Positions 22,301 to 34,652 of a stretch of 64,000 nt of DNA are shown in pieces. The DNA is from Typhlomys cinereus. Its lineage: Eukaryota > Chordata > Mammalia > Rodentia > Platacanthomyidae. Location: NCBI GenBank assembly GCA_023101885.1, contig JALPQD010000027.1, positions 2,423,967 through 2,487,966 on the forward strand, given 5' to 3'. The position numbers and the translations under genes were made by a program. How positions within the stretch are numbered: the stretch's first letter is position 1; every line of letters begins with the position of its first letter. The notes below the pieces were generated by a model, which made no database searches, was not told the origin of the DNA, and worked only from the letters and a program-made list of their open reading frames with translations.

Positions 22301-23934
22301 AATCCGAATAACATAAGCCCAAACGATTTTAATGAATTTGAATAGAAAAATGACTTGTCAAGTGCATTGAGTTAACTCCAAAACTACTTTTAAATTTTAA
22401 ACTAAATTATCACAGTGAGGGGATAACTGAGTCAATTGTCTGTGTCCACTTTAGGATACATTTTTCTTCTCAGAAGGTTTTGATTAAATGACTCCTTTGA
22501 GGGTCCATTTGCATTGAATATGAGCTCTGAAAGTAAACCAGGGAAGGAGTTTCAGGCATGTCTGGATTTTTTTTATTAGATTTCGATGCTATCGTGCATA
22601 TTTTTGCTACCCACAGTTTAAATGCAGTGCTTCTGGGAGGTGGCATCATGCTCATGCAACCATTTCCTCACACTGTTTCCAGTTGGCTTTTACAGTATAA
22701 GGTTCATTGCAAAAGGTACCTGTATTTATAATCATAATTCTGCTTATTTTCAGTTTTGCTTAATACAGAGATATTCAGGAATGTGATTCATGAATGGCAA
22801 AAGATTTCAATTTGATGTCAGCACAAGGCAGAGGATAATATCCTACAGGGACTGTAACTCAAGAGATCCACCAATTTGGTCAGGTTTTTACCTGATCATA
22901 GGGGCCAAGGAAGCCAGATGAGACACTATTGCATCTGTTTTAAAAAAAAAAATGCTGAAGAAGCTGGAAGGAAAGGTTTATCTGTTTGACATCTCTCCCA
23001 GCTCTTGAGGTGAGGAGAAAGATTCCCTCTAGGGAAAAGGAGAAATTAAGTACAGATCTTATCTAGGACACACTGTGGAAAGAAACGTTGAGCAGAGTGA
23101 GCCACAGTCATCCAGACCAGGCCTGTCCCCACGGATGGAGCAAGGACCAAGGGACTGCTGTAACCCTACCTACTCTCTGGACCTCAGTAACTAAAGGGAA
23201 AGCAGGTCTCTGCACAGCTGGTCATAGGGTCTGAGAACTAGTACAGGCCTTTGTTTTGGAGTTCACAAAAAGTTCCAGCACCCACAGGAAACAAAGACAC
23301 CTGTACAGGAACCAGAGCTCTCAGGAAAAATAAATCTAATTATGATTGTTTTATCTTTTCCAGTTGTGCCTGCAAATATAATCATAAAAACACTACATGC
23401 AGATGATAGCTACACACTCTTGTTGAAATTTTAAAATAATTTTTAAAATTTTTATTAATATTTGTCATAATATTAAGGAGTCTTCTAAAGATGTATATAC
23501 TATTAAATTATCAAATTTTATTGTGTATATTGAATGTCTGAAACATCAGCAAATGTTTCTGCAACAAAGATTATGTGATTAATCTCTCTTGGTGTATTAT
23601 TATAATGAATTATTAAAATTGAACCACGTTGCATGTCATAATTATCCTCACTTGTTTTCCCTGTAATTTTTCAAACTATTTTATTTAGGATTGTTTTCAT
23701 TTGTAAGCATAATGAAATTATCTTACCATTTCCTTTTATTCTACTTTGCAACATTTTTATAATAAAATTACACATCCTAAAAAAAGATACTTCTATTCTT
23801 TATGCTGTCCAATGATAATTTTAAAAAATATTTTATTCAAGAAATACTAAGGGGGATAGAGATGCTAAAATTTATGTACGGGTCACCATACTGGCTATGA
23901 TTTCATATAATTTTATTTTAGTTATTTAGAAGCA
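22301..23934. other. No gene seen
   Basis: Mixed AT-rich sequence. 23,400-23,860 is especially AT-rich. A minus frame of 61 codons at 22,470-22,655 has no domain. Confidence 0.4.
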
Positions 23935-23977
23935 AGAGACAGACAGACAGACAGACAGGCAGACAGACAGACAGACA

Positions 23978-24010
<33 letters not shown>
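23935..24010. repeat. (GACA)n-(CA)n compound microsatellite
   Basis: GACA units to about 23,980 with one GGCA interruption, then a pure CA run to 24,010. Confidence 0.97.
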
Positions 24011-24012
<2 letters not shown>

Positions 24013-24165
24013 CATGCTAACATGGCAGTCATATGTAAGTAAGAAGACAACTTTCAGAATTTATTTCTCTTTCTCCACCATGTGGGTTTTGGAGGTTGAA
24101 CTCAGTTTTCTAAGTTTGCACGCAGGCATATTTACCTGCAGAGCAATTCCCCTGGCTCTAGGATT
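24011..24165 (-). mobile_element. B3-like SINE
   Basis: Reverse-oriented B3 wording: 'caactttcagaatttatttc', 'ccaccatgtgggttttgg', 'gaactcagttttctaag' and 'tttacctgcagagcaattcc'. The adjacent CA/GACA microsatellite occupies the position of the SINE tail. Confidence 0.65.
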
Positions 24166-24359
24166 GTTCTTGATATTAACCTAATACCATAGTTTTGCAC
24201 TTGGCAGTTCACAGATGTCTAAAGTCCTTAAACTCCAACTGAGAAATATACAGAAATTATTTTTATGAAACTGGGAAAATTTACATTTCATAATACTTTT
24301 TATTGTGCCTTATATCTCCCATTCATTGTGTATTTTTGCATATTTTAATCCTTTTTATT

Positions 24360-24455
24360 TTATTTTTCTGACAGCTCTGGGTATTGAAACTAAAGTCTTC
24401 TACATGTAACACAAGCCTGTTAACACTGAGCTATAGCCCCAACAATTTATATCAC
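24360..24455 (-). mobile_element. ID-like SINE head
   Basis: 'gggtattgaaactaaagtc' to 'ttaacactgagctatagccc' is the reverse of an ID/tRNA-Ala-like head, preceded on the left by a T-rich tail. Confidence 0.55.
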
Positions 24456-25840
24456 TTTACTTTTATCTAGAATTACAAATGATTTTTTTCAAAAAAAGAG
24501 TATGCTTAGGTCTATTTAATAATCATTGGCTTAATTACCTGATTTTTATCTCTACTAATTTCATTCTTTGTTGCCTTTAGTTTCTGTTTCTCAACTTTTG
24601 TTTTCTTTCTCAATTTGAGACTTAATTGGCTTAATATTTTTGTCAATATATTTGACTCCAAGCTCTGCTATTACTCTGTATCTATCATAGATTTTGCATA
24701 TGTAGAGTTTTATATATTTGTTTACCAAACTGCCTTCACAAGAGCTAAAGAAACGAAAGCCTATACTGTTTCTCTTCAGTAAAAGACTCTGAAAAGTCAT
24801 ACTGAAGTTATGTGACTAGAGATTCTCCCACCTGGAAAGGGAGAAGGCATTTATGCAAAGTTTGATATCTTTTCTTCCCCCCAAAAAAGATGTGACTTTA
24901 GATCTTTGCTTTTGACACAACTGTTATTATGGAAATTATTACTTTAATATTAATAAGCTTGATAACTTCTAAGTCTATAATACAATACTGTTCACTCTAT
25001 GGCCAAATAGTGGCCCCACAGATATTGTTATGCTTGGAGCACAACGTCCAAAGAAACCCACTGAAGTCTTCCACTGATAACAAAAGTGAGGGAGTGCGAC
25101 CCCGAGGCAGCAAGTTTTAGGGATTTTATAAGCAGGGACTGAGGAATTCGCACGTAGCCCACATAGCCTTCTTCAACCCCTCCCCTGGTGACTGATGGCA
25201 CTCAACTCTTCCTGGAACATGCTGGGGGAGGGCACTGGCATCGAGGGTTCTGCGGTTGCTCCAAGGACATCAAAACTTAAGTCAGCTCCAACTCCCATAA
25301 ACAGTTTCTAGCACCCCTTGGATTACTCATGGTCCTTGAAATTCCTTGAGCAGTTAGTGACTGGCTTCCACCTGCTCTGACCATAATCTGTCCTTGACAA
25401 AATTGATGAAATGTTACTGTAAAGGCTGTTCTTTCAGTTTAGGGGGCTCCCAAAACGTTAAGTATTTTCTGATTTAGAGCTGACTGGTCATCGTTATAGT
25501 CACATACACAAATTGGGTCAAACAGTTTATGTCTACAATGTCCAGTGTTTCACAGGGAGGGTAAGTGAACAAGTACAAAATGGAAACAAGTATGTTCAGG
25601 TCCCATGATATGAATATCCCATGGGCACTTGCAAAGAAGGACTTTTCCTTTATGCAAAATTCATCTATTCTTTCAATTTATAAAACTAAACAAACAGTTG
25701 TCTCTTTGGACTGTAATGAAGTTTATGTTATAAGGACAGTGCAATATCACAATCCTTTGTCCACAATAATGAAATTCAACATTGAAATGAAAACTGAAAT
25801 GAAACTGTGTATGTGTATGTGAAAGAGAAAGAGAGAAAAA

Positions 25841-25842
<2 letters not shown>
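24456..25842. other. No gene seen; possible old LTR at 24,980-25,370
   Basis: AT-rich to 24,980. 24,980-25,370 is GC-richer, with phrases such as 'gcgaccccgaggcagcaag' and 'cccctcccctggtgactg' that suggest an ERV-type LTR relic. I cannot place LTR ends, a primer-binding site or any gag/pol sequence. Confidence 0.3.

Positions 25843-25882
<40 letters not shown>
25843..25882. repeat. (GA)n microsatellite
   Basis: Perfect GA dinucleotide run of about 20 units, preceded by imperfect purine sequence. Confidence 0.97.
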
Positions 25883-25885
<3 letters not shown>

Positions 25886-26032
25886 CAGAAGGCACTGTGA
25901 GTGTTTGCGGAAACCCAACAGTGACTTGGGAAATCACTGTAGATTATTTGATCTCCTCTTTGCTTTGCTTGGAGTTTCCCAGGCTCTGCCTTCCAGGGCT
26001 GGAAGTTCAAGCTGCCACCATTTCCACTGACA

Positions 26033-26127
26033 TTTTTTTTGGTGTGTGTGGGATTCAGGACCCAGTCACAGAACCTTCAGCTTTCTAGGCAGAGACTTAC
26101 TGCCGAGTCATCTCTCCAGCTCCTGAA
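26033..26127 (-). mobile_element. B2/B3-like SINE fragment
   Basis: T-run at the left, then 'gtgtgggattcaggaccc' and 'gccgagtcatctctccagct', the reverse of a B2-type tRNA-like head. Confidence 0.6.
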
Positions 26128-26399
26128 AGGAATTTTTAAAAATTTTTCACCAAAAAATTGATAAAGACTAACTAGCTCAACTCATGTCACTTACTTTGAA
26201 TACCATATTTCACTGCTGGAGTATTGTGTGCCTGCCCAGGACAGGATCCTTCTGTCACGTCAGGTCACGCTGGTCACCACACTGTACTAGCTTTCAAAAC
26301 CTAGCCATGCTAAGTTCCAAACACATGTGGACCTCATGTTTTTTATAGAAGATAACTAAACTTACTCTTTCACAGGAGTGTTTGGATTATAAATACATA

Positions 26400-26500
26400 G
26401 GAACTACCACATTTGACATTTTTGCAAATTCCAGATATCAAACTCAGGTTGTCAAGCATATGCACATTACTAGCTGAGCCATCTCTCTGAATTAATCTGC
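26400..26500 (-). mobile_element. B3-like SINE fragment
   Basis: 'ccagatatcaaactcaggtt' and 'tagctgagccatctctctga' match the reverse of a B3/B2 head. It is diverged. Confidence 0.5.
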
Positions 26501-27012
26501 TTTTTAATTTTTAATAATGATTACAGTACACACAATTATTTTTATTAAATATCAAAATAAATGAGCTTTTTATATGTAGAATTTAAATGCTTTGTAATTC
26601 TTTTCTTCTCCCAAATTTCTTATTATGATCTAAAAAGTTATATTAAAAAGCTCTGCAGCTCAATTGCAGTGGTGGATTTTACTTACAGAGGTAGAACAGA
26701 ACTTCATAACACCCATAATATTTCAAACAAACTCCTAGTCGTGAGATCTCAATAGCCTTAAGGATGATCCATTGTTTTTTATCTTCCTGTGCCTTCTCAG
26801 AAGCTCTGCATAGCACAGGTATGTCCTGATCATGCTTGTCATTACCACCACTGTTTTGCATACTCCAAACTTGTGTGATTAATATACCTGTTTAAACCTG
26901 TTGACATTCAGACAACATTCCCTGAGGCCATGACCCACATGAGAAATAGCACTTAGTATTTAGTTGCTGGGGAGATAGGAAGACAAACAGAAATCCACAG
27001 CATTGTTACTGT

Positions 27013-27350
27013 CATGGTTTGAAATGTGTCCCCCACAGTCTCATGTGTTTGGGAAGGTCATGGCATCTTTGAGAGGTGGAGGTTTGTTGGAGAAAGGCAG
27101 TCGCAAAAGTGGATTAGTCCCATCCTACTTCCAGGAGGAGTCTGCCTTTGCAGCAAGCAGTCTGGTAGCTCTCAGCCTCTTGGATGGGTATGAGTAGTCT
27201 GTCTCAAGCTTCAGCTGGCCAGCCAGCCATGCTGCCTCTGCCACGAAAGACTGTATCTCCCCTCTGGAACTGTAAGCTGAATAAATCTCCTTTTCTCCCT
27301 CAAGTTGCTTAACTTTGAATGTTCTCTCACAGCAACACACAAGAGTAACT
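27013..27350 (+). repeat. LTR/URR1-type repeat sharing its 3' end with the 55.1-kb repeat
   Basis: The left part ('tgtcatggtttgaaatgtgt', 'ctcatgtgtttgggaaggtc') reads like a MaLR-type LTR start. The right ~110 bp ('aagactgtatctcccctctg', 'ctttgaatgttctctcacag') is nearly the same as 55,395-55,490. No coding capacity. Confidence 0.55.
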
Positions 27351-28812
27351 ATTACAGTTATCAGTTGTTCTGAAATGGCTGAGAAAAGGCAAAATCATAG
27401 ATTCAATAAGGCTCGTATCCTACCCATAGGAGAGAATTTGGTGAAAAATGCTATGGGTTTCTTAACATTCTTTGCATTTTTCAAAGAATTGCATTGTAGT
27501 CACAAGTATTATGGGTGTTACCAAATGTTTTGAGAACAATCAGTAATAAGAAATCAACTTGATTAGAGAATAATTGAAGCAGAAATAATAAAAATTATGA
27601 GAAGACTCTGGATAAGGACTACTGAAAATGAGTGAAACAATCTAAGTAGTTAATTTGAAAGGGCACAAATTATGAGTTAAAATGCTAATTCTAGAGAAAA
27701 GTCTGAAAATAGAAAAAATATTAGGATAGAAGAATATTATGATAAAAATTCTTTGAGAATTGTATGTGTTGCTAGAGACTTTTGGCTTTCCTTCCAAGAC
27801 CAGGGGGGTTGATTCAGCATCTTCCCTTGACATTTTGTGGCAGATTTCAAGATATCATTATATGCAAGGATTTTTATAAATCAAAAACAGTTTCATAAAT
27901 GTTAAGTTTTATCTCCTATATGGTCCAAGATAGATCTACAGACTTAAATGTGTTATGCAATTATGCTAACTTCTCAGCTCCTAACGTCCTAAAAGTGATC
28001 ATTGAAGAAAATGAATAGACTGCTGATGGCATCTATTTTTAAATGGATGTGATAGTGGTGAAGTATTTGGGAAATGAAGAAAATTGTGCAGAGAAAAGCC
28101 TTTTAATCCAACATCACAAAAGAAGACTTGGCAGTCTTATAAAAGGGAAGAGATTATTAATCATCTGCATTTTTATCTTGGGAATGGGCATTCTGGATTT
28201 CACACTTCACTCAATGGCTCATTCGACATTATCCACTTAATCCAATGCTTTCTCTCCATACCTCTGGGCTCATTTTTGTCATCTCAGCTCAGGCTCAAAG
28301 CTTGGGTTTTATTTACTTTGCAAAAATATGACTGAGGAAAAAAACTCTTGGATTATGGTTTCTCAGAGAGTAGGGATGACAATAGAAATTTATGTACAGA
28401 AACAAGGGGAGGAACACTAAACTATTTGAAAGCAATGACTCTTCAACTTGAAGTTCAGAGTGTCAACTTATGACTGGCAAAAGACAATCTTTGAAAGAAC
28501 ATTGTTGAAAGAAGAACAAATAAGAGAAAGAAATTATAAGAAATAAATACAGTTGATTAGTAAACAAGCAGAAAGGTTCAAACTTGTAAGTACTAAACAA
28601 AGAAAAAGAACTGAATAAATTAATGTGTTCTTCCAACACCTAACATAATCAATACCATATATCAGAGAAATTGGTATATTAAAACACTATGAAAATTTTA
28701 TTGAACTTGATTTTGAGAAAAAGAAAATTTACCCTTGAAAACTGTGCCATCCTACCTTAACTTCTTATTTTACAACTAAGAAATATGCCCTAAGAAAATA
28801 CTCAGATTTTAG
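27351..28812. other. No gene seen
   Basis: AT-rich single-copy-looking sequence. Short frames (60-84 codons) have no domain and no consistent codon bias. Confidence 0.4.
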
Positions 28813-29160
28813 GCTTCAGGAAGATAGTTTAGTTAGTACAGTGTTTGCCATGCATGCTGAGAACCCGAGTTTCACTTCCTAGCACTCACAAAAGAAAGGT
28901 TGGCATGGTGGCATGTCTCTGCAGGCCCTTTGTCAAGGAGGTGGAGACAAGTGAATTCTTGGAGCTCACTTATCCTAACTGAATTGACGAGCTCCAGATT
29001 CAGCAAGAGACCCATCATTAAATAATAAGATGAAGAGCAATTGAAGAAGACAATTGAAGTCATACTCTGGCCTCCAAACGTGTGTCCACACACTCACATA
29101 TACATGTGAACAAACCTACATAATGTACAAATATCATACACATATTAAACACATCTTTTT
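28813..29160 (+). mobile_element. B4-like SINE
   Basis: A tRNA/ID-like head at the left ('gtttagttagtacagtgttt') is joined to a B1-like core ('ggttggcatggtggcatgtc') and to the B4 tail region ('gatgaagagcaattgaagaa', 'ctctggcctccaaacgtgtg'). It ends in a CA-rich then A/T-rich tail. Confidence 0.75.
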
Positions 29161-29384
29161 AAACACAGAGCTTCTCATATAAAAATATGGTCATTTTAAA
29201 AACTTTCCAAATAACTGAGGCAAATGAAAAATCATCTTAGGGAAAAAATGTTGAAATGAATTCCTATGCCTTTGTTGTGATACAATCTGAAGACATAAAG
29301 AACTATGCTTATGAGGATAGTAATCATATGATGATTCAGTAAAATATCAGGAAAGCTTGTCATCATCATAATAATTATACATGT

Positions 29385-29530
29385 GATATATTAAAACTTA
29401 TTTATATTATATATTATATATACATAAGAAAAAATACTGAAAAGAAAATATCCCAATTTCACTTTGGTATGTGATACTGTTACTATGGGTATATTATCTT
29501 ATTATATTATTATTATATATTATCTTCTAT
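29385..29530. repeat. AT-rich low-complexity tract
   Basis: Repeated TATAT/ATTAT words over about 140 bp, including 'attatatattatatata' near 29,405 and again near 29,500. Confidence 0.7.
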
Positions 29531-29850
29531 TTTCTATGGTGGTTAGTTATATAATTGATTCCTCACAATTTTTTCCCATGAGTCTTACAATTACACTATT
29601 TTAAATATTTTTGTCCTTTGGTCTGTGTTTTCAGTATTTTAACTATAACATGGATAATTTCTTTTCTGGTCCTGTTGACTTGGTGTTGACTTGGATCAGT
29701 TAGGCCACCAGTTCCAAAAGACAATCTCAAGTCCAGAATTGGATGGGTGGCCTTGGTTGAAATTAGTACACACAAAACAAAACAGAAAGATTTGAATATG
29801 GAAGGAGGACCAGAAGGGGAAATGGGAGGGAAGTGAGGAAATAAGGGCAT

Positions 29851-30335
29851 GTATTAGTCAGATTTCTCTAGAGATGCAGAATCAACACAATTAATATATA
29901 GGGAATGTATTAAGTTTGCTTACAGTATGGCCAAGGTAATCCAACAATTACTGCTAGTAGCCAAGGTAGTCCAATGATGCCTGCCAGTAGTCAAGGTAGT
30001 CAAGTGGGTGATGGCTGAAGAATGGAGAATTCCTAGAGTCTTCAGTCTAGCCGACGACTAGAAGGGTTGGAAGGTTAGAGGGTTGAAGAAACCAGGCAGC
30101 TGGAAGGAAGAGTGATTCCTAGCACAGCTGCAAGCAGCCATCTGTTCTCTTTGGTGGCTCCTTTTTATATGATGCAGTACTTGAAGGTTCCTATGAGAGC
30201 TTTAGAGGTCCTGATAAGATCTAGGATGGTTATAATCCTATCAAGTGGTCTCAGTTGATCCTTTCCAATGGTGGTCTCAGCCTATTTTAGTTAACACAGA
30301 TGTGTCAAGTTGACACCCAGGCTTAACTATCACAG
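29851..30335 (-). repeat. R2 family repeat copy 1
   Basis: The right half aligns with 37,220-37,441: 'gaaggttcctatgaga', 'gttataatcctatca', 'tgtgtcaagttgacacccag' and the terminal 'ttaactatcacag'. The left end starts 'tattagtcagatttctctag'. Flanks 'agggca' at 29,845-29,850 and again directly after the right end hint at a short target duplication. It is related to R1 by the shared terminus (reverse of 'gtgtcaacttgac'). Confidence 0.55.
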
Positions 30336-31836
30336 GGCAACAAAAAGAAGTGTAAATGAAAGGTTTTCAATATATGTATGATAAACTAAAGAGCAAAATT
30401 AATCAATTAATAAAAGGAAAGAAAAAGGAAGGTGGAGGCCTGATAAAAATTCCATGATTCTGTAGTATTAAGTCTAGATGGCATGCCAAAACGAACACTA
30501 AATGAAAACATTCAGTATTTAGGGATTTTCATAATTTTATTGAGGCATTAATATCCACACATATACTACATATGTTATTCCTACTTTATTACTTTCCTAC
30601 CAGAATATAGAATATATTAGCTGGTAAATAAGACTACAAAATTGGCTGAAATTTGGAGAAAGTTCCTTGAAAGATTACATACACTTCACTGTACAATTAT
30701 AACCACTTTGAATAATCTGTTCTGTACCTTAAGTGCTTAGCACAGAGCAAAAACCTATATTATTTATTATAAGTAGTTATAGTTAAGATACTGAAAACAA
30801 AGACCAAAGGAAAGAAACATTGAAAATTTCCAGAGAGAAAGGGCAAACCACATATAAAGGAAGCCCATCAGAATAGCAAGTATTTTATAAACTTGAAGCA
30901 CCTGGCAAGATTAATTTCAAAGACTGAAAGACTGCCTCTCTCTTTTTAATCCAAATATCTCATATTGTCTGATGTGGCTGGCTCTACACAATCTTGATAG
31001 AATGTTTCTGAAATAAAGAACATGGAGAACAGCAGCCTTCCGTTGCCTTCAATAGACAACACTGCAGAATTCTTGGAGGATAACTGTGTTAGCTCAGCAG
31101 GGCAGAAAAACAACAAGAGGTGGAATCAAGACTAGTGAGACTGTTTTTCTATTTGAAATAAAAACATGTGTACATCCCTCAGTTTCCTTTCTCAGTTCCT
31201 TACTTGTTTTAGCAAACAATACCTCAATTTACTAACAGTTCATTATAACAGTAAAATGGGAAAGACATGAAGTATAAAAGTCTTTCTATGTTGACTTTTT
31301 CAATGGTAGGCTTGAGCATATAGTTTTGTATTTTCAAATTAATAGATTTTAAGGAAAATGGAATAATTGGATTGATGAAGAAATTGTCAAATAATTACTC
31401 TTAATTTTCAAGGAAGTATCCACATTTCAGAATGGCCATTTAGAATCTGGATAATCCTTTCAAGGGGGTATTACTTTTATTCAAGATAAAAAGTTGGAGA
31501 TTTCCTTCTTCTTAATGATCTAGCAAAACAGCATTTCTGCATAGACAGAGGGACGAACATGCAACTGGAGGAATACTTAATAACATTTAATAACATTTAT
31601 CATTGCAGAAAGCCTGCATTTAGAATGCTGAAGGATTTAGAATTGTCAGTAAATCTCCATGGGAAAGGAGCAATTTCAGTATGGCACATCTAATATTTAT
31701 AGCATATGAGTTGGCACAAAAGTTATTCTGTGAAGTCATTTGGAAAACTATTGATCGATTCATGTATCCTTGATATAAATTTTTTACCCTGGTAAACACA
31801 TCATTCTTACTGTAGCCTTGACTAGATGGCAGAAAG

Positions 31837-31838
<2 letters not shown>

Positions 31839-31877
<39 letters not shown>
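31839..31877. repeat. (TG)n microsatellite
   Basis: Perfect TG run of about 19 units. Confidence 0.98.
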
Positions 31878-31878
<1 letters not shown>

Positions 31879-32386
31879 AGATTGATGATCTTTCTACTTA
31901 ATTACAGAAAAATCTATTTCTAAAGAAACAGAAATATTCAGACTTCACTATAATGCCCTGCTTTCATAAGCTACCTTCCCTCCAAGTTTTTAGTACACTT
32001 TAATTTGGTTGAATCAAAAAGACTTACTGATTGATTTCTGGAATCATGCACATTGCACTTGAGAAAAACAACAGAGACAGGAAGGTCTTGCTTACCTTTC
32101 CCTAGAGAAGCCATACAAACCAAAGTAAGATAGTCCTTCCTTCTCTAGAAGCAAGTCACAGAAACACCCCTTCACCCCTCACACATACACAGACACACAC
32201 ACCACACATCAGAGCTGCTTTTTTTTTTCCCACCAGAGGAAAGGTACCTTTATATCAGAAGACCTAAGATCAGGGAATCAGATCTAAACAAAGAGCACTT
32301 GCTGTGTCCCCACCTTATTTACCAGTCACACTCTTTCTTCCTCTGGTGCTGTGTTTCCATGACTCCCCACTCCTAATCAAATAGAC

Positions 32387-32412
32387 TATATATATATATA
32401 TATATATATATA
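32387..32412. repeat. (TA)n microsatellite
   Basis: Perfect TA run of about 13 units. Confidence 0.97.
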
Positions 32413-34515
32413 CTAATTTAATTTAATTGTTTCTTCAGACGGTCATTGACATGCAAAGGCTTTCTTGCATCACATACAACTTATGTTAACTTGATGTGTA
32501 TGTTTTGTTCTTGTTGATCTGTCTCTTGGTAAACAGCCTGGGAGAAAAAGGTAATTTTTTTTCTTCCATCTAATCCTGTCTAACCAATCCAGACTCAATG
32601 AGAATTTGTCACCTTTTTCTGCACTCCATGGGCACCCTAAAAAATAAAATTCATATAAAGACTCGAGCAGAATCTTAGAATAGTAGGTTAATAAAATTAT
32701 TCTTACCTCACCTGAGCTTTCTATTTCTTCAAGAAGGTTTGGTTGTGCCTCATTACTGTGGAATGTGTATTTTAACATGTTATTAATTCATGCACTTCAC
32801 ACTGTTTATAAGGTTGTGTCTTCCAAATACAAAAAATATCCCTAAGAGAAAAGAAATATTTGAATTCATTGTTCAATAAGCACTGATTAACACCAATGCT
32901 TTGCTACCTTTGCAAAGAAAAGCAGAGACAAGCTTATTGCAAAATGATGAACACATTCAATATTCAACCTATTTAGACTGCAGGCCATGTTTGCTATACT
33001 TGATTTACAAGTTTCATATGCAATCACCTATATCCATGAAATATCACTCACCATGAGCTACAAATGGCCCTTTCATTTGTGAACCTACAATAAAAAAGGT
33101 AGCATCTCCTTGAAGCTATTTGTTTTGCTTCAGATCCAGATTAATAGCCAATCTACTTGGAACAGATGTTAAATCCTCATTACACAAGTATTCATCCATT
33201 GCCTATTTCCGGTAGAATGAGTTTAGTTCTGATCAATAAATGTATCAGCCTAGCTGTTCATCTTGTTAGAGAGGTCAAAGCAGTGACAGAAGTACATCTG
33301 TTTTCATGTCAAATAAGGTCTGAGGTAATGAATCCTCTCCAGCTAGATAAACAAAACTCCTGCAATTGTCCTTCGGCCTCCCACTGCACAGCTGATCATG
33401 ATTAAGCTGAGGCACTTGGGGAATTGAAGTGCTGGCATTTCCTAAGACATTTTTAACCTAAACTTTCTGTTCATTTGCGTGGTATTTTCAGCCCTTCCAT
33501 AGTGACCTTGTTACCCAATACACAACTATGTTGTTGCTTTGCTACGACGCCACTTAAAAACCAGCAAATACCTTCCAGAATATAGTCCGTAAAAAAGGGT
33601 TTCAGTTGTCTACATGATCATAAAATAATCTTTGCAAGAAAAAATTATACTTATTCTAATATGTTACAAATTTATAATGAAGAAAATTTCACGTAAATAC
33701 ATCTTTACACACAAATTGTTTAAGGAATATTTGCTTAATTGTCACCTAATTATTATTCCTACTTAAGTAACTAAATGAAGGCAATCACTTTGCAGATATT
33801 TAGTGAATACTGCAAACTTTCTCCAAGTAAGTTATTTTGAAGGAAGAAATATGAAGGAGGTGTCTTGTTTGCTTGATGGATAGAGCAACTCGTTTCTGGG
33901 TAGATTAAGTTATTGTATTTTATCAAGCCTATTTCCTGTAACGGAATTGGATGTGATAAACAGATTCAGACATGCTGATTTACAGTCACTTGCTGAATTT
34001 CTGGCATTCATTTTAGCCCCCACTTTGGCATTGACCAGATACTTCTGTGATTGAAGCGAGTCACTTGAATCCTATAGATACTAGTTTGGTAAAATATAGA
34101 AAAAGATCCCCTTACCAGACAAATTCCCTGGGGATAGAACATTCTTCAGACCTTGTGACAAAGCACAGACTTGCAAATAGACTTGGAATCTGATGAGCAG
34201 AACTGACAAGGAATGGAAGCAGACGATACATTAAAGTCTCAGTTGATGACAAAAAGGTACCTTGAATATCCAAATCTATTCTTCTTCACCCTATAACTGG
34301 GGAATTTTATAATTAAATACACTTTTAACACATTAGGCAAACACAATTGTCGACTGACTTTTTTGAGCTAAGACTGAAATAACTAAATAATAGCAATAAT
34401 ATTTCATAAGGGAAAGGGAAATTTGATCTGAATATTGGAAAGTATATTTCAGCTAAAAGTTCAAAATACATTAAACAACTTTTTTTTTCAATCTAGTCTC
34501 TTAATTTCCTTTCAG

Positions 34516-34652
34516 CCCAGAAAACTTGAACAACGTACTAGATCCATACGATGGAAGGCTCATTTCACAGTAAGCCACATCTGTAAAGAGAATGATGCTG
34601 GCCAGGACGGGGGTTCAGAGCATGGGCTGAATGCGGTGTCCAGGGGTCTACA
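34516..34652 (+). other. Candidate orphan exon (speculative)
   Basis: A pyrimidine-rich run ending 'ttaatttcctttcag' immediately precedes 34,516, a good 3' splice-site shape. The sequence GTAAGTAA, matching the donor consensus, starts at 34,653. The 137 bases between are GC-richer than their surroundings and open in one frame. I see no second exon, promoter or homologous protein, so this may be chance or a non-coding RNA exon. Confidence 0.2.

Larger units (their letters stand above)
30336..34515. other. Single-copy-looking AT-rich DNA, no gene seen
   Basis: No clear SINE, L1 or LTR. It contains the (TG)n and (TA)n microsatellites listed separately. Frames of 82-102 codons (for example 32,470-32,778 minus and 33,157-33,405 plus) lack domains and context. 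Confidence 0.4.
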
